NCBI RefSeq assembly: GCF_027923465.1
Contig: NZ_BRLB01000006.1
Span: forward strand, 124,001 to 188,000
DNA: 64,000 nucleotides
Source: Vallitalea longa
Lineage (GTDB): Bacteria; Bacillota; Clostridia; Lachnospirales; Vallitaleaceae
Direction: 5' to 3'
A program made the translations under genes and the position numbers. Position 1 is the stretch's first letter. Each line of letters starts with the position of its first letter. Positions 8,738-17,185 of the stretch are shown here, piece after piece. The notes beneath the pieces were generated by a model that ran no database searches, was not told the DNA's origin, and saw only the letters and a list, made by a program, of their open reading frames with translations.

Positions 8738-10819
8738 GTGAAAATCAGAAAACCCTTAACACTTCTAGTTGCTGTTCTAATGATAACAAGTATGTTTGCA
8801 TCATCAGCATTAGCTAAAGAAGTGTATACCGTAAAACCAGGAGATGTTTTATGGAAGATTGCTGAACAATATGACACAACTTGGGAAGAGATAGCAGAAT
8901 TTAACGAATTAAGTAATCCTCATTTGATTTACCCTGAACAAAAATTGGAAATACCTAGCAAAGAGCAAATCGTAGAAGAACCAGTAGTAGAGGAGCCTGT
9001 TGTTGAAGAACCGGTAGCAGAGGAACCAGTAGTAGAAGAACCTGTTGCAGAAGATCCGGTAGTTGAAGAAGGCAAAAAGATAACTGTTCTAGGAACCAGT
9101 GATGTTCATGGACGTATTTATGCGTATGAATATGCAACAGATAGTCCTGATGCTGATGCAGGATTCGCAAAACTCCAGACACTTATAAAACAAGAAAAAG
9201 CAAAAGACCCTAATGCAATATTATTAGACTGTGGAGATACAGTTCAAGATAATAGTGCTGAACTTTTTAATGATCTTCCAGTCCATCCAATGGTACAAGC
9301 TATGAATAGTATTGGTTATGACTTATGGACACTTGGAAATCATGAGTTCAATTTTGATAAATCTTTCTTAGATAGAAATATTGATGCATTTAGTAACAAT
9401 GTATTAGCTGCTAATATATATAAAGAAGATGGTACTCGTTATGTTGAACCTTATAAGATATTTGAAAAAGATGGTGTTCGTATTGCAGTAGTAGGCCTAC
9501 TACCACCTCATATTCCAAGATGGGAAGCAAGTGCGCCAGAACATTTTCAAGGATTAACTTTTACTCAACCTGTAGAAGAAGCCAAAAAGGTAGTAAAAGA
9601 ATTACAAGGTAAATATGATATTCTAGTTGGAGCATTCCATATTGGACCTGATGGAGAATATGGAAGCCAAGGTGCTTTAGAGATAGCAGAAGCAGTTCCA
9701 GAGTTCAATGTAATATTCTGTGGACATGCTCATTCTAAATTCTCAGATAAAGAAGTTAATGGAACTAAATTAATTGAACCCGGTTGTTATGGTTGGGCTC
9801 TTGCCAAAGCAGAAATTACTGTGGGTAAATATGGTAACGGATATGTAGTCGAAGATGTGACAGTAGAGAATATTGAAACTGCAGAAGTTGAAGAAGATAA
9901 AGATATATTGAATGAATTTGAATTCGTACATAAAAAATCTGTTGAAGATGCTAATATAGTAGTTGGTCAAATCGAAGAAGATTATGTTAAAAACGTTGAC
10001 TATATTACTGGAGATGCAAAAGTAACTACAATGCCTACAGCTCAGGTAGAAGATACAGCATTAATGGATTTAATTAATGAAGTGCAATTATTCTATTCAG
10101 GAGCTGATATAAGTTCCGCAGCAGCTTTTAAAAACGATATGAACTTGGTTAAAGGTGAATTCAAGAAAAAAGACGTAGCTAACATATATAAATATACTAA
10201 TACTTTAATCGGTGTAAATATCACTGGTGAGAATTTAAAGAAATACATGGAATGGTCTGCAAGCTATTATAATACATATAAAGAAGGCGATGTAACAGTA
10301 AGTTTCAATCCTGATATAAGAGGATTCAATTATGATATGTTTGCTGGCGTAGACTATGATATTGATATATCTCAAGAAGCAGGTAACAGAATTAAGAATC
10401 TTACATTTAAAGGTGAGCCTGTTAAAGATGATGAAATATATAAATTAACAATTAATAATTATCGTTTTGGTACATTAAAGAATGAAGGATTTGCTACAGA
10501 TGAAGATGTATTCTATGATTCATATGAATTAATACAGGATGCTGGACGTATACGTGCACTTATAGTTAAGTACATCCAAGAAGAAAAAGAAGGTAAAGCA
10601 GTTCCAACAGTTGATAATAACTGGAAGATAATTGGTATTGATCTTGAAAATGCATATAAGGATACAGTATTTGAAATGATTAAAAGTGGTGAATTGACAA
10701 TTCCTACATCAGAAGATGGAAGAACACCTAATGTTAAATCAATTAATGCAAATGATTTGATTGAAGAGGGTAAATTAGAAGAAATAAAAACTGATGAAGA
10801 ACTGCCAAAAGCTTCATAA
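8738..10819 (+). CDS. Secreted LysM-domain 5'-nucleotidase/cyclic phosphodiesterase (UshA-like)
   Basis: A 693-residue exported enzyme. A signal peptide (to about residue 27, ASSALA) precedes a LysM peptidoglycan-binding domain (YTVKPGDVLWKIAEQYDTTW...). A repetitive linker of EEPVVEEPVAEEP type (about residues 78-108) follows. Then comes a calcineurin-like metallophosphatase domain with TSDVHGR, LLDCGDT, TLGNHEF, AFHIGPDGEYG and FCGHAHSKF, i.e. the full two-metal site. The C-terminal third is the 5'-nucleotidase substrate domain (NIYKYTNTLIGVNITGENLKKYMEWSA). It should release nucleosides and phosphate from extracellular nucleotides or 2',3'-cyclic nucleotides while bound to the cell wall. 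The start is GTG 8738 with GAAGGAG ten bases upstream. It has its own promoter and terminator. Confidence 0.92.
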   Translation: MKIRKPLTLLVAVLMITSMFASSALAKEVYTVKPGDVLWKIAEQYDTTWEEIAEFNELSNPHLIYPEQKLEIPSKEQIVEEPVVEEPVVEEPVAEEPVVEEPVAEDPVVEEGKKITVLGTSDVHGRIYAYEYATDSPDADAGFAKLQTLIKQEKAKDPNAILLDCGDTVQDNSAELFNDLPVHPMVQAMNSIGYDLWTLGNHEFNFDKSFLDRNIDAFSNNVLAANIYKEDGTRYVEPYKIFEKDGVRIAVVGLLPPHIPRWEASAPEHFQGLTFTQPVEEAKKVVKELQGKYDILVGAFHIGPDGEYGSQGALEIAEAVPEFNVIFCGHAHSKFSDKEVNGTKLIEPGCYGWALAKAEITVGKYGNGYVVEDVTVENIETAEVEEDKDILNEFEFVHKKSVEDANIVVGQIEEDYVKNVDYITGDAKVTTMPTAQVEDTALMDLINEVQLFYSGADISSAAAFKNDMNLVKGEFKKKDVANIYKYTNTLIGVNITGENLKKYMEWSASYYNTYKEGDVTVSFNPDIRGFNYDMFAGVDYDIDISQEAGNRIKNLTFKGEPVKDDEIYKLTINNYRFGTLKNEGFATDEDVFYDSYELIQDAGRIRALIVKYIQEEKEGKAVPTVDNNWKIIGIDLENAYKDTVFEMIKSGELTIPTSEDGRTPNVKSINANDLIEEGKLEEIKTDEELPKAS

Positions 10820-10839
10820 AATAACGAGATTATTAGTGT

Positions 10840-10870
10840 AGGAGCTGTATATATTACAGCTCCTTCTAAA
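10840..10870 (+). terminator. Hairpin terminator after the nucleotidase gene
   Basis: A perfect 10-bp stem AGGAGCTGTA (10840-10849) with its complement (10855-10864) and a 5-base loop. The T tract after it is weak (TCTAAATATTT), so some read-through into the YibE/F gene is possible. Confidence 0.6.
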
Positions 10871-10904
10871 TATTTATCTTACAATATACGGAAAGGGCGA
10901 GCTT

Positions 10905-12101
10905 ATGAAAAAATACTTACCTATCATTGGATTTATATTATTAGCAGCATTAATCATTATTATATCTCCTATGTTCAAGATTAATAGTAATCAGCCTAAT
11001 TATTTTAAACAAGATTTTGAAGATGCAAGAGTATTAGAAGTCATTAGTGAAGAGGTAGATGAGGATCCTGCATTTGATGGACTATATTTGGGTACTCAAG
11101 TAGTTAAAATAGAAGTGTTAACAGGTAAATACAAAGGTCAATCATTCAAAATCAAGAATCCCCTTAGCAGAAATCATAATGTCTATGTTAAGAAAGATGA
11201 TGTTGTTATTGCAAGTGTAGATGAATCTCTTGAAGATATTGTATGGATATATAATTATAAGAGAGAGCCCTTACTATATATTCTAGTTGCAATATTCTTT
11301 ATTCTATTAATACTACTTGGACGTATGCAGGGAGTGTATTCTATAATATCGTTAATTTTCACTGGTATCATGATAGTGTTTTTTATGCTTCCACTCATAT
11401 TCCAAGGTAATAATCCCATAGTAGTAACAATAATAACGGCTTGCATTATTATAATAGCTTCGTTTCTATTGATAAGTGGATTTAATCTTAAGACATTTAG
11501 TGTTATTCTTGGAACTATTATCGGTGTAGTTATTGCAGGAATTATTTCATATGTTTCCGGTAATTTAGCACATCTATCGGGAATAACAATGGATAAAGGA
11601 CAAGAACTGGTTTATGTTGCTATGGATTATAAGATACAGATCAGTGGGTTGATGTTCTCGGCTATCTTGATTGCTTCTCTTGGAGCGGTTATGGATGTAG
11701 CTATGTCAATTACATCTTCTATATTTGAGATACATAAAACAAATCCAATGTTATCAAGTAAGCAATTATTCAAATCAGGTATGAATATCGGTAAAGATGT
11801 TATGGGAACCATGTCTAATACTTTGATATTAGCTTTTGCTGGAAGCTCTCTTAATAGTATTATGCTTATATGGGGGTACCAGATGGGAAGAAAACAGTTC
11901 ATGAATATACCTTTTATAGGAACAGAGATCATTCAAGGTCTATCAGGAAGTATAGGTATCGTTCTTACAGTTCCAATAACTGCATTAATATCAGTTATGT
12001 TGCTTACTAGAAGTGCCAATAAGAAAAAAAGTTATAATAAGAGTATCAGCAGAAAAAAATATAAAGGTAAGAATAAAAAGAATAAAAAGAATAAGAGGTA
12101 A
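10905..12101 (+). CDS. YibE/F family multi-pass membrane protein
   Basis: A 398-residue membrane protein of the YibE/F family, whose molecular role is unknown. One N-terminal hydrophobic anchor is followed by an external domain of about 90 residues (ARVLEVISEEVDEDP...YLGTQVVKIEVLTGKYKGQSF). Then come seven or eight membrane helices with the characteristic ILIASLGAVMDVAMSI and GKDVMGTMSNTLILAFAGSS stretches, and a very basic Lys/Arg/Ser tail (about residues 370-398). The start has GGAAAGGG upstream. The next gene starts four bases after its stop, so the two are co-transcribed. A transport or export role has been suggested for the family but cannot be shown here. Confidence 0.88.
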   Translation: MKKYLPIIGFILLAALIIIISPMFKINSNQPNYFKQDFEDARVLEVISEEVDEDPAFDGLYLGTQVVKIEVLTGKYKGQSFKIKNPLSRNHNVYVKKDDVVIASVDESLEDIVWIYNYKREPLLYILVAIFFILLILLGRMQGVYSIISLIFTGIMIVFFMLPLIFQGNNPIVVTIITACIIIIASFLLISGFNLKTFSVILGTIIGVVIAGIISYVSGNLAHLSGITMDKGQELVYVAMDYKIQISGLMFSAILIASLGAVMDVAMSITSSIFEIHKTNPMLSSKQLFKSGMNIGKDVMGTMSNTLILAFAGSSLNSIMLIWGYQMGRKQFMNIPFIGTEIIQGLSGSIGIVLTVPITALISVMLLTRSANKKKSYNKSISRKKYKGKNKKNKKNKR

Positions 12102-12104
12102 ACA

Positions 12105-12779
12105 ATGAAATATTGGAATGAGATTCAAAAAGACGCTTTTTCCTATTTCGGATTTTTTAGTAAAGAAAAAGCAAGGTTACTAATAAATACTATCCCTAAT
12201 CTAAGTGTATTTAGTATAAATGGGTTATTAACAAGTGGTGGTAAAGTATTTCTAGAAAAATGTGCTTATGATATTAGCCAAATTTTTCAAAGAAATGATT
12301 TAAGTAAATTAAAGTTTTATTTGTTTGTTAATATTGAGCTTGATGATAATTCTTCTAGAATAGAGAAGTATAAAAAAGTTTGGAAATTACTTCAACCTAA
12401 ATGGCAACTTGATGAATTTATTAAAGGCCCGGAAGTTGAAATTAAATTAGGTGAGAAGATATTTTATTCTAGTGTAGCACAGTTTAGTGTTAATAACTTT
12501 TTAACTGCATTAGAAATAGTAGCTTCAAACCCACAAAGGAATACTATAATTGCAACTAATAAAAATGATATGTTAACAGAGAAATTAATTACACATCTAT
12601 TTAATTTATCATTTTATAGTAGTTTAGGTAGTGACTATAGTAAAATAGATTATTTTAACCTTAGTTTAAATAGAGGAATAGAAGATATAATATTTAGATG
12701 GGGAAATTCATCTGAAGAAGCAGAATTAGCATTAATATTTAATGAAAATATGTTTAATATTTTTCAATCATTGTTTTAA
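12105..12779 (+). CDS. Hypothetical cytosolic protein co-transcribed with YibE/F
   Basis: A 224-residue protein that I do not recognise. It starts MKYWNEIQKDAFSYFGFFSK. There is no signal peptide, no membrane helix and no motif I can name. Composition is mixed alpha/beta with a Phe-rich C terminus (NENMFNIFQSLF). ATG 12105 comes directly after the TAA of the YibE/F gene, whose Lys-rich 3' end contains purine-rich sequence able to serve as the ribosome site. The tight spacing suggests a shared operon and perhaps a related role. A terminator follows at 12872. Confidence 0.7.
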   Translation: MKYWNEIQKDAFSYFGFFSKEKARLLINTIPNLSVFSINGLLTSGGKVFLEKCAYDISQIFQRNDLSKLKFYLFVNIELDDNSSRIEKYKKVWKLLQPKWQLDEFIKGPEVEIKLGEKIFYSSVAQFSVNNFLTALEIVASNPQRNTIIATNKNDMLTEKLITHLFNLSFYSSLGSDYSKIDYFNLSLNRGIEDIIFRWGNSSEEAELALIFNENMFNIFQSLF

Positions 12780-12871
12780 TATGCAATAAATATATAACTT
12801 TATGCATAAGATATAATGTTTGTTATTGAATAAAAAAACTGATTTAAAGAAAATATATGTTCGTAAAAACA

Positions 12872-12912
12872 AAAAAGCTAGATTATTGCAGTAGCAATAC
12901 TAGCTTTTTCTA
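12872..12912. terminator. Bidirectional bulged hairpin terminator (duplicate of the cotJC terminator)
   Basis: AAAAAGCTAG (12872-12881) pairs with CTAGCTTTTT (12900-12909). An inner ATTGC/GCAAT stem (12885-12889/12894-12898) adds to it. A and T tracts on either side allow use from both strands. The same sequence, GCTAGATTATTGCAG, recurs at 14298 behind the intact cotJC gene, so this copy is part of a local duplication. Confidence 0.75.
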
Positions 12913-12951
12913 TATTGATAATATATATGGAATAGTAAAATCACTATATTA

Positions 12952-13137
12952 TTAATACTATTTCTTTTTACTTAATCACTTAATATCATTGAGGGATTTA
13001 CCAAATCGTTGAAAATGAATTACTTTCCTTTGATGACGTAATAATTTGTTCTTCTTAAGCAAATCTGTAATAGACTTATTTAACGAACAATAATTGTTCA
13101 GATTATTTAACATGAACTAGTTCTTCAGTTTCATAAT
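12952..13137 (-). pseudogene. Degraded relic of a cotJC spore-coat gene
   Basis: This stretch on the minus strand matches several separate blocks of the intact cotJC gene 1.4 kb away, in the same order. Shared blocks are ATTAATA.TA..TTCTT..ACTTAAT at the stop region, AATCGTTGAAAATGAAT at 13004-13020, CTTTGA.GACGTA, AAATC.GTAATAG and ACATGA.C.AGTTCTTCAGT near 13110-13130. Large internal pieces are missing and there are in-frame stops (TAG next to the ancestral stop). Only about 190 bases remain of a 573-base gene. Even the downstream terminator is duplicated. It is a dead fragment of an old tandem duplication. Confidence 0.75.
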
Positions 13138-13248
13138 GTTATAGGTATTGGAAGTAATTTATAAAATATTCATTTTTGATGAAAAATTTGAAATAAATTA
13201 GATTATAATGTAAATTAGATATATTTACAAATAATTTTATTTTGGGGG

Positions 13249-13303
13249 TTGAATAGTTAGACAATTAGTTGTATAATATGATTTGTAAATTATATTATAC
13301 AAC
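13249..13303 (+). promoter_or_regulatory. Promoter overlapped by a 12-bp inverted repeat
   Basis: TTGAAT (13249-13254), 17 bases and TATAAT (13272-13277) form a good promoter. A perfect inverted repeat, GTTGTATAATAT (13268-13279) and its complement (13292-13303), covers the -10 box and the expected start of transcription. This is the layout of a repressor operator. The rest of 12780-13486 holds the terminator, the cotJC relic and the short frame described next. Confidence 0.5.
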
Positions 13304-13316
13304 AAGGAGGATGATT

Positions 13317-13349
13317 TTGAAAAAAATAAATATTCCGTATTATTACTAG
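13317..13349 (+). CDS. Possible 10-codon leader peptide
   Basis: TTG-initiated frame reading MKKINIPYYY then TAG, with a perfect AAGGAGG (13304-13310) six bases upstream, directly behind the promoter and palindrome at 13249-13303. It could be a leader peptide or the surviving 5' end of a lost gene. The next gene starts 137 bases further on with its own GGAGG. No homology is claimed; only the signals are seen. Confidence 0.3.
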   Translation: MKKINIPYYY

Positions 13350-13486
13350 ATATAATATTAAATATACTAACAATATCTATATTGACAGAAATTAAATTTA
13401 GTTAAAAATTTTGGCCAATTGAAAAAAACTAAATACCCAGAAAAATATTAATAAACTATATGAAAAATAATTAGGAGGTTACAGGT

Positions 13487-14167
13487 ATGAAAATAAAAGG
13501 ATTAAAAAAAATGGTTAGTTGCATGTTAATTTTAAGTATGGTATTTACATTATCTTTTGCAAGTTACGCATCTGAAGAGCATGATGAGTTTGAATCTTTT
13601 AAAATAAGTAATGGTAGTGGATATGCAGGAAGAGCTGGTGTAAGGTTAACAGCTGGGGCAGAAGCAGATATTAACGTAAGTATGAAAGTTAAAACTGTAA
13701 CACAAGATCAATTAATAGAGTTTATCAAAACACATAAAGACAAGCTTACTGTTGAACAATATGCTGAAATTACTGAGCATAGTTCATTTACAGAAAGTGG
13801 CATGGGTGGAAATCTTTTCAATTGTTTCTTTAGTGTAATTTATGGTGATGGTACTGATGATTATTTCGCAAATGCAAGAAGTAAAGACGTACTTATAGAA
13901 GAACAAGAAGATAAAGAATTATTAAAAGAGATTAGAGATATGACTGAACATGAATATGAATTAACAGGTACTCTTAAAGCTAAAGGACTTAGCTACATAC
14001 CTACAGAAGCATATTGTTTCGTAGAAGTAACAAGAATAGAATTCAAAGATGGATCAACTCTAAAAGTAATCAATACAAATGGTGATATAGCAGCAGGCGA
14101 TGGATCTACTGATGCTGTAGTTGGTGCAGATGATAATCCACCATTAAATTTAATTCCTCTAGATTAA
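13487..14167 (+). CDS. Secreted protein of unknown function
   Basis: A 226-residue exported protein. A clear signal peptide covers residues 1 to about 29 (MKIKGLKKMVSCMLILSM...SFASYASEE). The mature part is acidic and looks beta-rich, with no family I recognise. Two cysteines lie at ...LFNCFFSVIYGD and EAYCFVEVTRI. The start at ATG 13487 follows TTAGGAGG at a good distance. It lies between the cotJC relic and the intact cotJ operon, which is convergent to it. A spore or cell-surface role is conceivable only from position. Confidence 0.7.
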   Translation: MKIKGLKKMVSCMLILSMVFTLSFASYASEEHDEFESFKISNGSGYAGRAGVRLTAGAEADINVSMKVKTVTQDQLIEFIKTHKDKLTVEQYAEITEHSSFTESGMGGNLFNCFFSVIYGDGTDDYFANARSKDVLIEEQEDKELLKEIRDMTEHEYELTGTLKAKGLSYIPTEAYCFVEVTRIEFKDGSTLKVINTNGDIAAGDGSTDAVVGADDNPPLNLIPLD

Positions 14168-14212
14168 TAATCGGAGTAACTGTGAAAATATAAAGTTTAG
14201 ATGCTATAAGAT

Positions 14213-14260
14213 ACAAATATATTAAGGGACTGGCTTTTGAGTCAGTCCTAATATATTTGT
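14213..14260 (+). terminator. Long hairpin after the secreted-protein gene
   Basis: ACAAATATATTA plus GGACTG (14213-14232, two-base bulge) pairs with CAGTCC plus TAATATATTTGT (14243-14260): an 18-bp stem. No T tract follows, so it may stabilise the mRNA end or block convergent transcription more than terminate. Confidence 0.5.
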
Positions 14261-14285
14261 AGCAAAGTTCATATTATGATAACAA

Positions 14286-14326
14286 GCAAAATAAAAAGCT
14301 AGATTATTGCAGCATGCAATTCTAGC
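14286..14326 (-). terminator. Terminator of the cotJABC operon
   Basis: GCTAG (14298-14302) with CTAGC (14322-14326) and inner ATTGC (14306-14310) with GCAAT (14316-14320). On the minus strand the hairpin is followed by TTTTTATTTT, a proper terminator downstream of cotJC. It is near-identical to the hairpin at 12872. Confidence 0.75.
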
Positions 14327-14371
14327 TAATAATTATTTATAGTGAATTTATATGTAATAGTCACTATGTTA

Positions 14372-14944
14372 TTAATAGTATTTTTTCTTACTTAATTCAT
14401 TTTGTACATCATCAAGAGCTTCACCGAATCGTTGAAAATGAATAACTTCTCTTTGACGTAAGAATTTCAATGGTTCTATTAGATCTGGATCATCAGTAAG
14501 ATTCATAAGATGCTCATAAGTAGCTCTAGCTTTTTGTTCAGCTGCAAGGTTCTCATGTAAATCCGTAATAGGGTCACCTAATGAACCTATACCTGCAACA
14601 GTAAATGGAACTCCACTAGCGTCAGTAGGGAAAAGACCATGATTATGTTGAGCATAGTGAGCAGATAATCCTGCATCTTTGATTTCTTGTATAGTAGCTC
14701 CTTTTAGGAGTTGGTAGATCATTGCGGAGATAATCTCTACATGAGCAAGTTCTTCAGTCCCGATATCAGTAAGTAATCCTTTAGTCTTATTAGTAGGCAT
14801 AGCATATCTTTGGTTAAGATAACGAATCGCTGCACCTAATTCTCCATCCGGTCCACCATATTGAGTAACTAATAGTCCTGCCATTCTTAAATCCTTGTGT
14901 TTAATATTAACTGGGAATTGCAATCTTTTTTCATATAACCACAT
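14372..14944 (-). CDS. cotJC: Spore coat protein CotJC (manganese-catalase family)
   Basis: A 190-residue spore-coat component with the ferritin-like fold of manganese catalases. Motifs are MWLYEKRLQFPV at the N terminus, YGGPDGELGAAIRYL, the metal-binding TEELAHVEIISAMI helix, GSLGDPITDLHENLAAEQKAR and REVIHFQRFGEAL. CotJC is known in Bacillus and Clostridia as an inner-coat protein, and several clostridial versions retain catalase activity. It is the last gene of cotJA-cotJB-cotJC, starting 11 bases after the CotJB stop behind AGGAGG. Mother-cell sigma-E control is expected from the family, but no sigma-E box was clear enough to call. A decayed copy of its 3' end lies at 12952-13137. Confidence 0.95.
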   Translation of the reverse strand: MWLYEKRLQFPVNIKHKDLRMAGLLVTQYGGPDGELGAAIRYLNQRYAMPTNKTKGLLTDIGTEELAHVEIISAMIYQLLKGATIQEIKDAGLSAHYAQHNHGLFPTDASGVPFTVAGIGSLGDPITDLHENLAAEQKARATYEHLMNLTDDPDLIEPLKFLRQREVIHFQRFGEALDDVQNELSKKKYY

Positions 14945-14955
14945 AAACTAACCTC

Positions 14956-15204
14956 CTATTCATTTTCCCATGGCCATGGTCCATCTAACCATTCCCACGG
15001 ATATTTACTTGGGCTCATACCAAAATTAACTAGAGGACCAACATTCAATTCATACATACGTCTTTTGTTTTCATACTCTCGTTGTATCATATTATAATCC
15101 GAGAGTGCTTTTTTACAATCTGGGTGAGTATCTAAATATAAGTTAAGGTCTAGAGTGGCAAATCCTAATTGTTGTATTTCCCTCATTAACTTTTTATCGT
15201 ACAT
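14956..15204 (-). CDS. cotJB: Spore coat protein CotJB
   Basis: An 82-residue spore-coat protein starting MYDKKLMREIQQLGFATLDL. It shows the family hallmarks LYLDTHPDCKKAL and a Trp/Pro-rich end (YPWEWLDGPWPWENE). ATG at 15204 is preferred to the in-frame TTG 15 bases upstream, because TTGGAGG there is the ribosome site. The start overlaps the CotJA stop in a TAATG junction, so translation of the two is probably coupled. CotJB is required with CotJA and CotJC for assembly of the coat sub-layer in related organisms. Confidence 0.93.
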   Translation of the reverse strand: MYDKKLMREIQQLGFATLDLNLYLDTHPDCKKALSDYNMIQREYENKRRMYELNVGPLVNFGMSPSKYPWEWLDGPWPWENE

Positions 15205-15446
15205 TAACGACGCCTCCAATCTTGATAAGGTTGGTATAGATTAGGGAACATGCTTCCTCTATGGAATCCTTCTTGTAAAGGGACTAGTCCTACATATGGT
15301 TGATTGGGAATATAAGCAGTTGCTAATCTGATTTCATGTTTTTCCATAGAATCATCTTTATCATTATTTGGTTTTTTTGGGGCTTGCATCCTATTATTGG
15401 GACGTTCTGATAAAATAGGTCTTCTATTATTATACATATCTCTCAT
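15204..15446 (-). CDS. cotJA: Spore coat protein CotJA
   Basis: An 80-residue protein, first gene of the spore-coat operon. The N-terminal half is Asn/Arg/Pro-rich and apparently disordered. The C-terminal half has the family core LATAYIPNQPYVGLVPLQEGFHRGSMFPNLYQPY. The start ATG 15446 follows AAGGAG. It overlaps cotJB by one base (TAATG). The 200-base gap to the divergent gene at 15655 should hold its sporulation promoter. Confidence 0.92.
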   Translation of the reverse strand: MRDMYNNRRPILSERPNNRMQAPKKPNNDKDDSMEKHEIRLATAYIPNQPYVGLVPLQEGFHRGSMFPNLYQPYQDWRRR

Positions 15447-15654
15447 AAAATACTCCTTAATTAATGTCTATAAATTAACATATGATACTTGATATGGATT
15501 GGTGTTTTTCCAAATAAAATATGTTTAGATAAAATACATATAATTATAACTTTACTAATTTAAATTTAATTAGTATAATTATGATAGAAATAGAATGTAT
15601 AAATAAAAAATAATTAGAGAGAAATAAATACACAACATGTTATTGGAGGACAAT

Positions 15655-16119
15655 ATGGATCCACAAAAGAGTGATAAGATATTTTTGGAAGTCATTGCAA
15701 TTTTAGCAATCATATTATTCATTTCCAATATTGGTAAAGATAACACTAAAGATGATAGTCAGGCAATAACATTTTTTAAGGATTTAAATACATTGGAAAG
15801 TAAGGATATGCAAGATATACAAATTGTTGATAGGGAAAAGCCATCAGATATAATTATAATAGATAGACAAGATGATATCAAAGAAATACTGGATTTCTTC
15901 AAATCTTGTAGTTTTACTTCTGATAATGAAATAGAATTAGATGATAATTTGGAAGAGCCTTTGTACAATATCAATTATGTGCAAAAGGGTTATTATGCTT
16001 CATTAACTATTTCTATATATAAGGATAAAATTTATACGTCAGTATCATCATTTAAAGTTAAGCAACAAAAAGTTAGAGAGTTCATTAAGATATTCAATAA
16101 AGTTACAAGCAACAACTAA
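15655..16119 (+). CDS. Small single-pass membrane protein, unknown function
   Basis: A 154-residue protein starting MDPQKSDKIFLEVIAILAII. One hydrophobic segment covers about residues 9-24 and anchors an acidic, Asp/Ile-rich domain of about 125 residues, probably outside the cell. ATG 15655 has TTGGAGGA at a proper distance; an upstream in-frame ATG at 15637 does not. No family is recognised. It is divergent from cotJA and convergent with an AraC gene, so no operon context helps. Confidence 0.65.
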   Translation: MDPQKSDKIFLEVIAILAIILFISNIGKDNTKDDSQAITFFKDLNTLESKDMQDIQIVDREKPSDIIIIDRQDDIKEILDFFKSCSFTSDNEIELDDNLEEPLYNINYVQKGYYASLTISIYKDKIYTSVSSFKVKQQKVREFIKIFNKVTSNN

Positions 16120-16128
16120 GTACTGTAA

Positions 16129-16986
16129 TCATAAATAATAAAATCTTTTGAATTCAGAGGGTGTATGGCCTGTTATTTTTTTGAATTGCTTAGAAAAAGT
16201 GTATGAATCTGGGTATCCTAGTTCTAAAGATATCTCTTTTACTGATAAATTACTGGATGATAGTAATTTTTGTGCAGCATTGATTCTACGATTAAGGATA
16301 TAATTGCCTGGAGATATCCTATACTGTTTCGTAAAAAGCTTTCTGAATTTCTCATAACCCATATTAACGTATTGTGCTACATCTTCAACAGAAATTCTAT
16401 TAGTAATATGTTCCTCTATATATTTAATGCTCATCGCCAATATGTTCATTTCATCTGTTGTTGTTCTATTGATTCTATCAAGATATGTCGCTTTTGAGAT
16501 AATAGCGATAGCTTCATTCATAAGTAATGGAAGCTCTATTCTATTAGCTTTATCCAATCTATGATGAAAATCCAACATCTGTTGAATAAGTTCGAAATCA
16601 TGTCCAGGGGTCAATACTGGTTTATCAGGAGAAAAAACATATATTTCAGCTAAACTATTAAATACTTTATGGCCTATAGAAAGATATAATTCGCTCCAAT
16701 CATCAGTAGTAACTATAGTACTATGAGTCTTATTAGGAAATCTTTGGACAAAATCTCCTGATTCTATTGGAATTTCTTTTCCGTTAATATCTTTGTATAT
16801 ACCTTTACCAGATAAAACAAATAAACCATGATATTCACTAGGGGTATAGTCTATATGAGAACCAGTATGGCTATTTTTTCTAACATAACCGCTAAGTAAT
16901 ATACCAGTAGAATTATTGTTGCTTAATACTCTATGATGAGATTCATTATTAGGAAATTTTTTATGTACTATTTCTGCTATATTCAT
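16129..16986 (-). CDS. AraC-family regulator with cupin sensor domain
   Basis: A 285-residue regulator. Residues 25-110 form an AraC-type cupin (GSHIDYTPSEYHGLFVLSGKGIYKD, IESGDFVQRFPNKTH). The C-terminal 100 residues hold the paired helix-turn-helix: ISVEDVAQYVNMGYEKFRKLFTK and LSVKEISLELGYPDSYTFSKQFKK ending TGHTPSEFKRF. ATG 16986 is chosen since GAGG lies nine bases upstream; alternatives at 17001 (TTG) and 16995 overlap it. It is divergent from an MFS transporter, the usual arrangement for a regulator of uptake of a sugar or sugar-derived compound. It probably controls that gene, through the 199-base shared region. Confidence 0.9.
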   Translation of the reverse strand: MNIAEIVHKKFPNNESHHRVLSNNNSTGILLSGYVRKNSHTGSHIDYTPSEYHGLFVLSGKGIYKDINGKEIPIESGDFVQRFPNKTHSTIVTTDDWSELYLSIGHKVFNSLAEIYVFSPDKPVLTPGHDFELIQQMLDFHHRLDKANRIELPLLMNEAIAIISKATYLDRINRTTTDEMNILAMSIKYIEEHITNRISVEDVAQYVNMGYEKFRKLFTKQYRISPGNYILNRRINAAQKLLSSSNLSVKEISLELGYPDSYTFSKQFKKITGHTPSEFKRFYYL

Positions 16987-17185
16987 ATTGCACATCCTCA
17001 ACTCTATAATATAAAATTTATTTTACCACAAAAATAACTTATTACAACCATATTTTTTGTATAATTTTTGGACGAATAATCTATTACCAAAAATGACATT
17101 GTAAATACCATTATAAACATTTTTTTTATTAAGTAATGTGCGTATAATGCTTTTGAAATAAAGTTTGGAAATGAGGTGAAGCATA

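Noticed and set aside
15447-15560. Sigma-E promoter for cotJABC
   Set aside because: Several CATAT-like elements occur, but none has both boxes at proper spacing, so no call was made.
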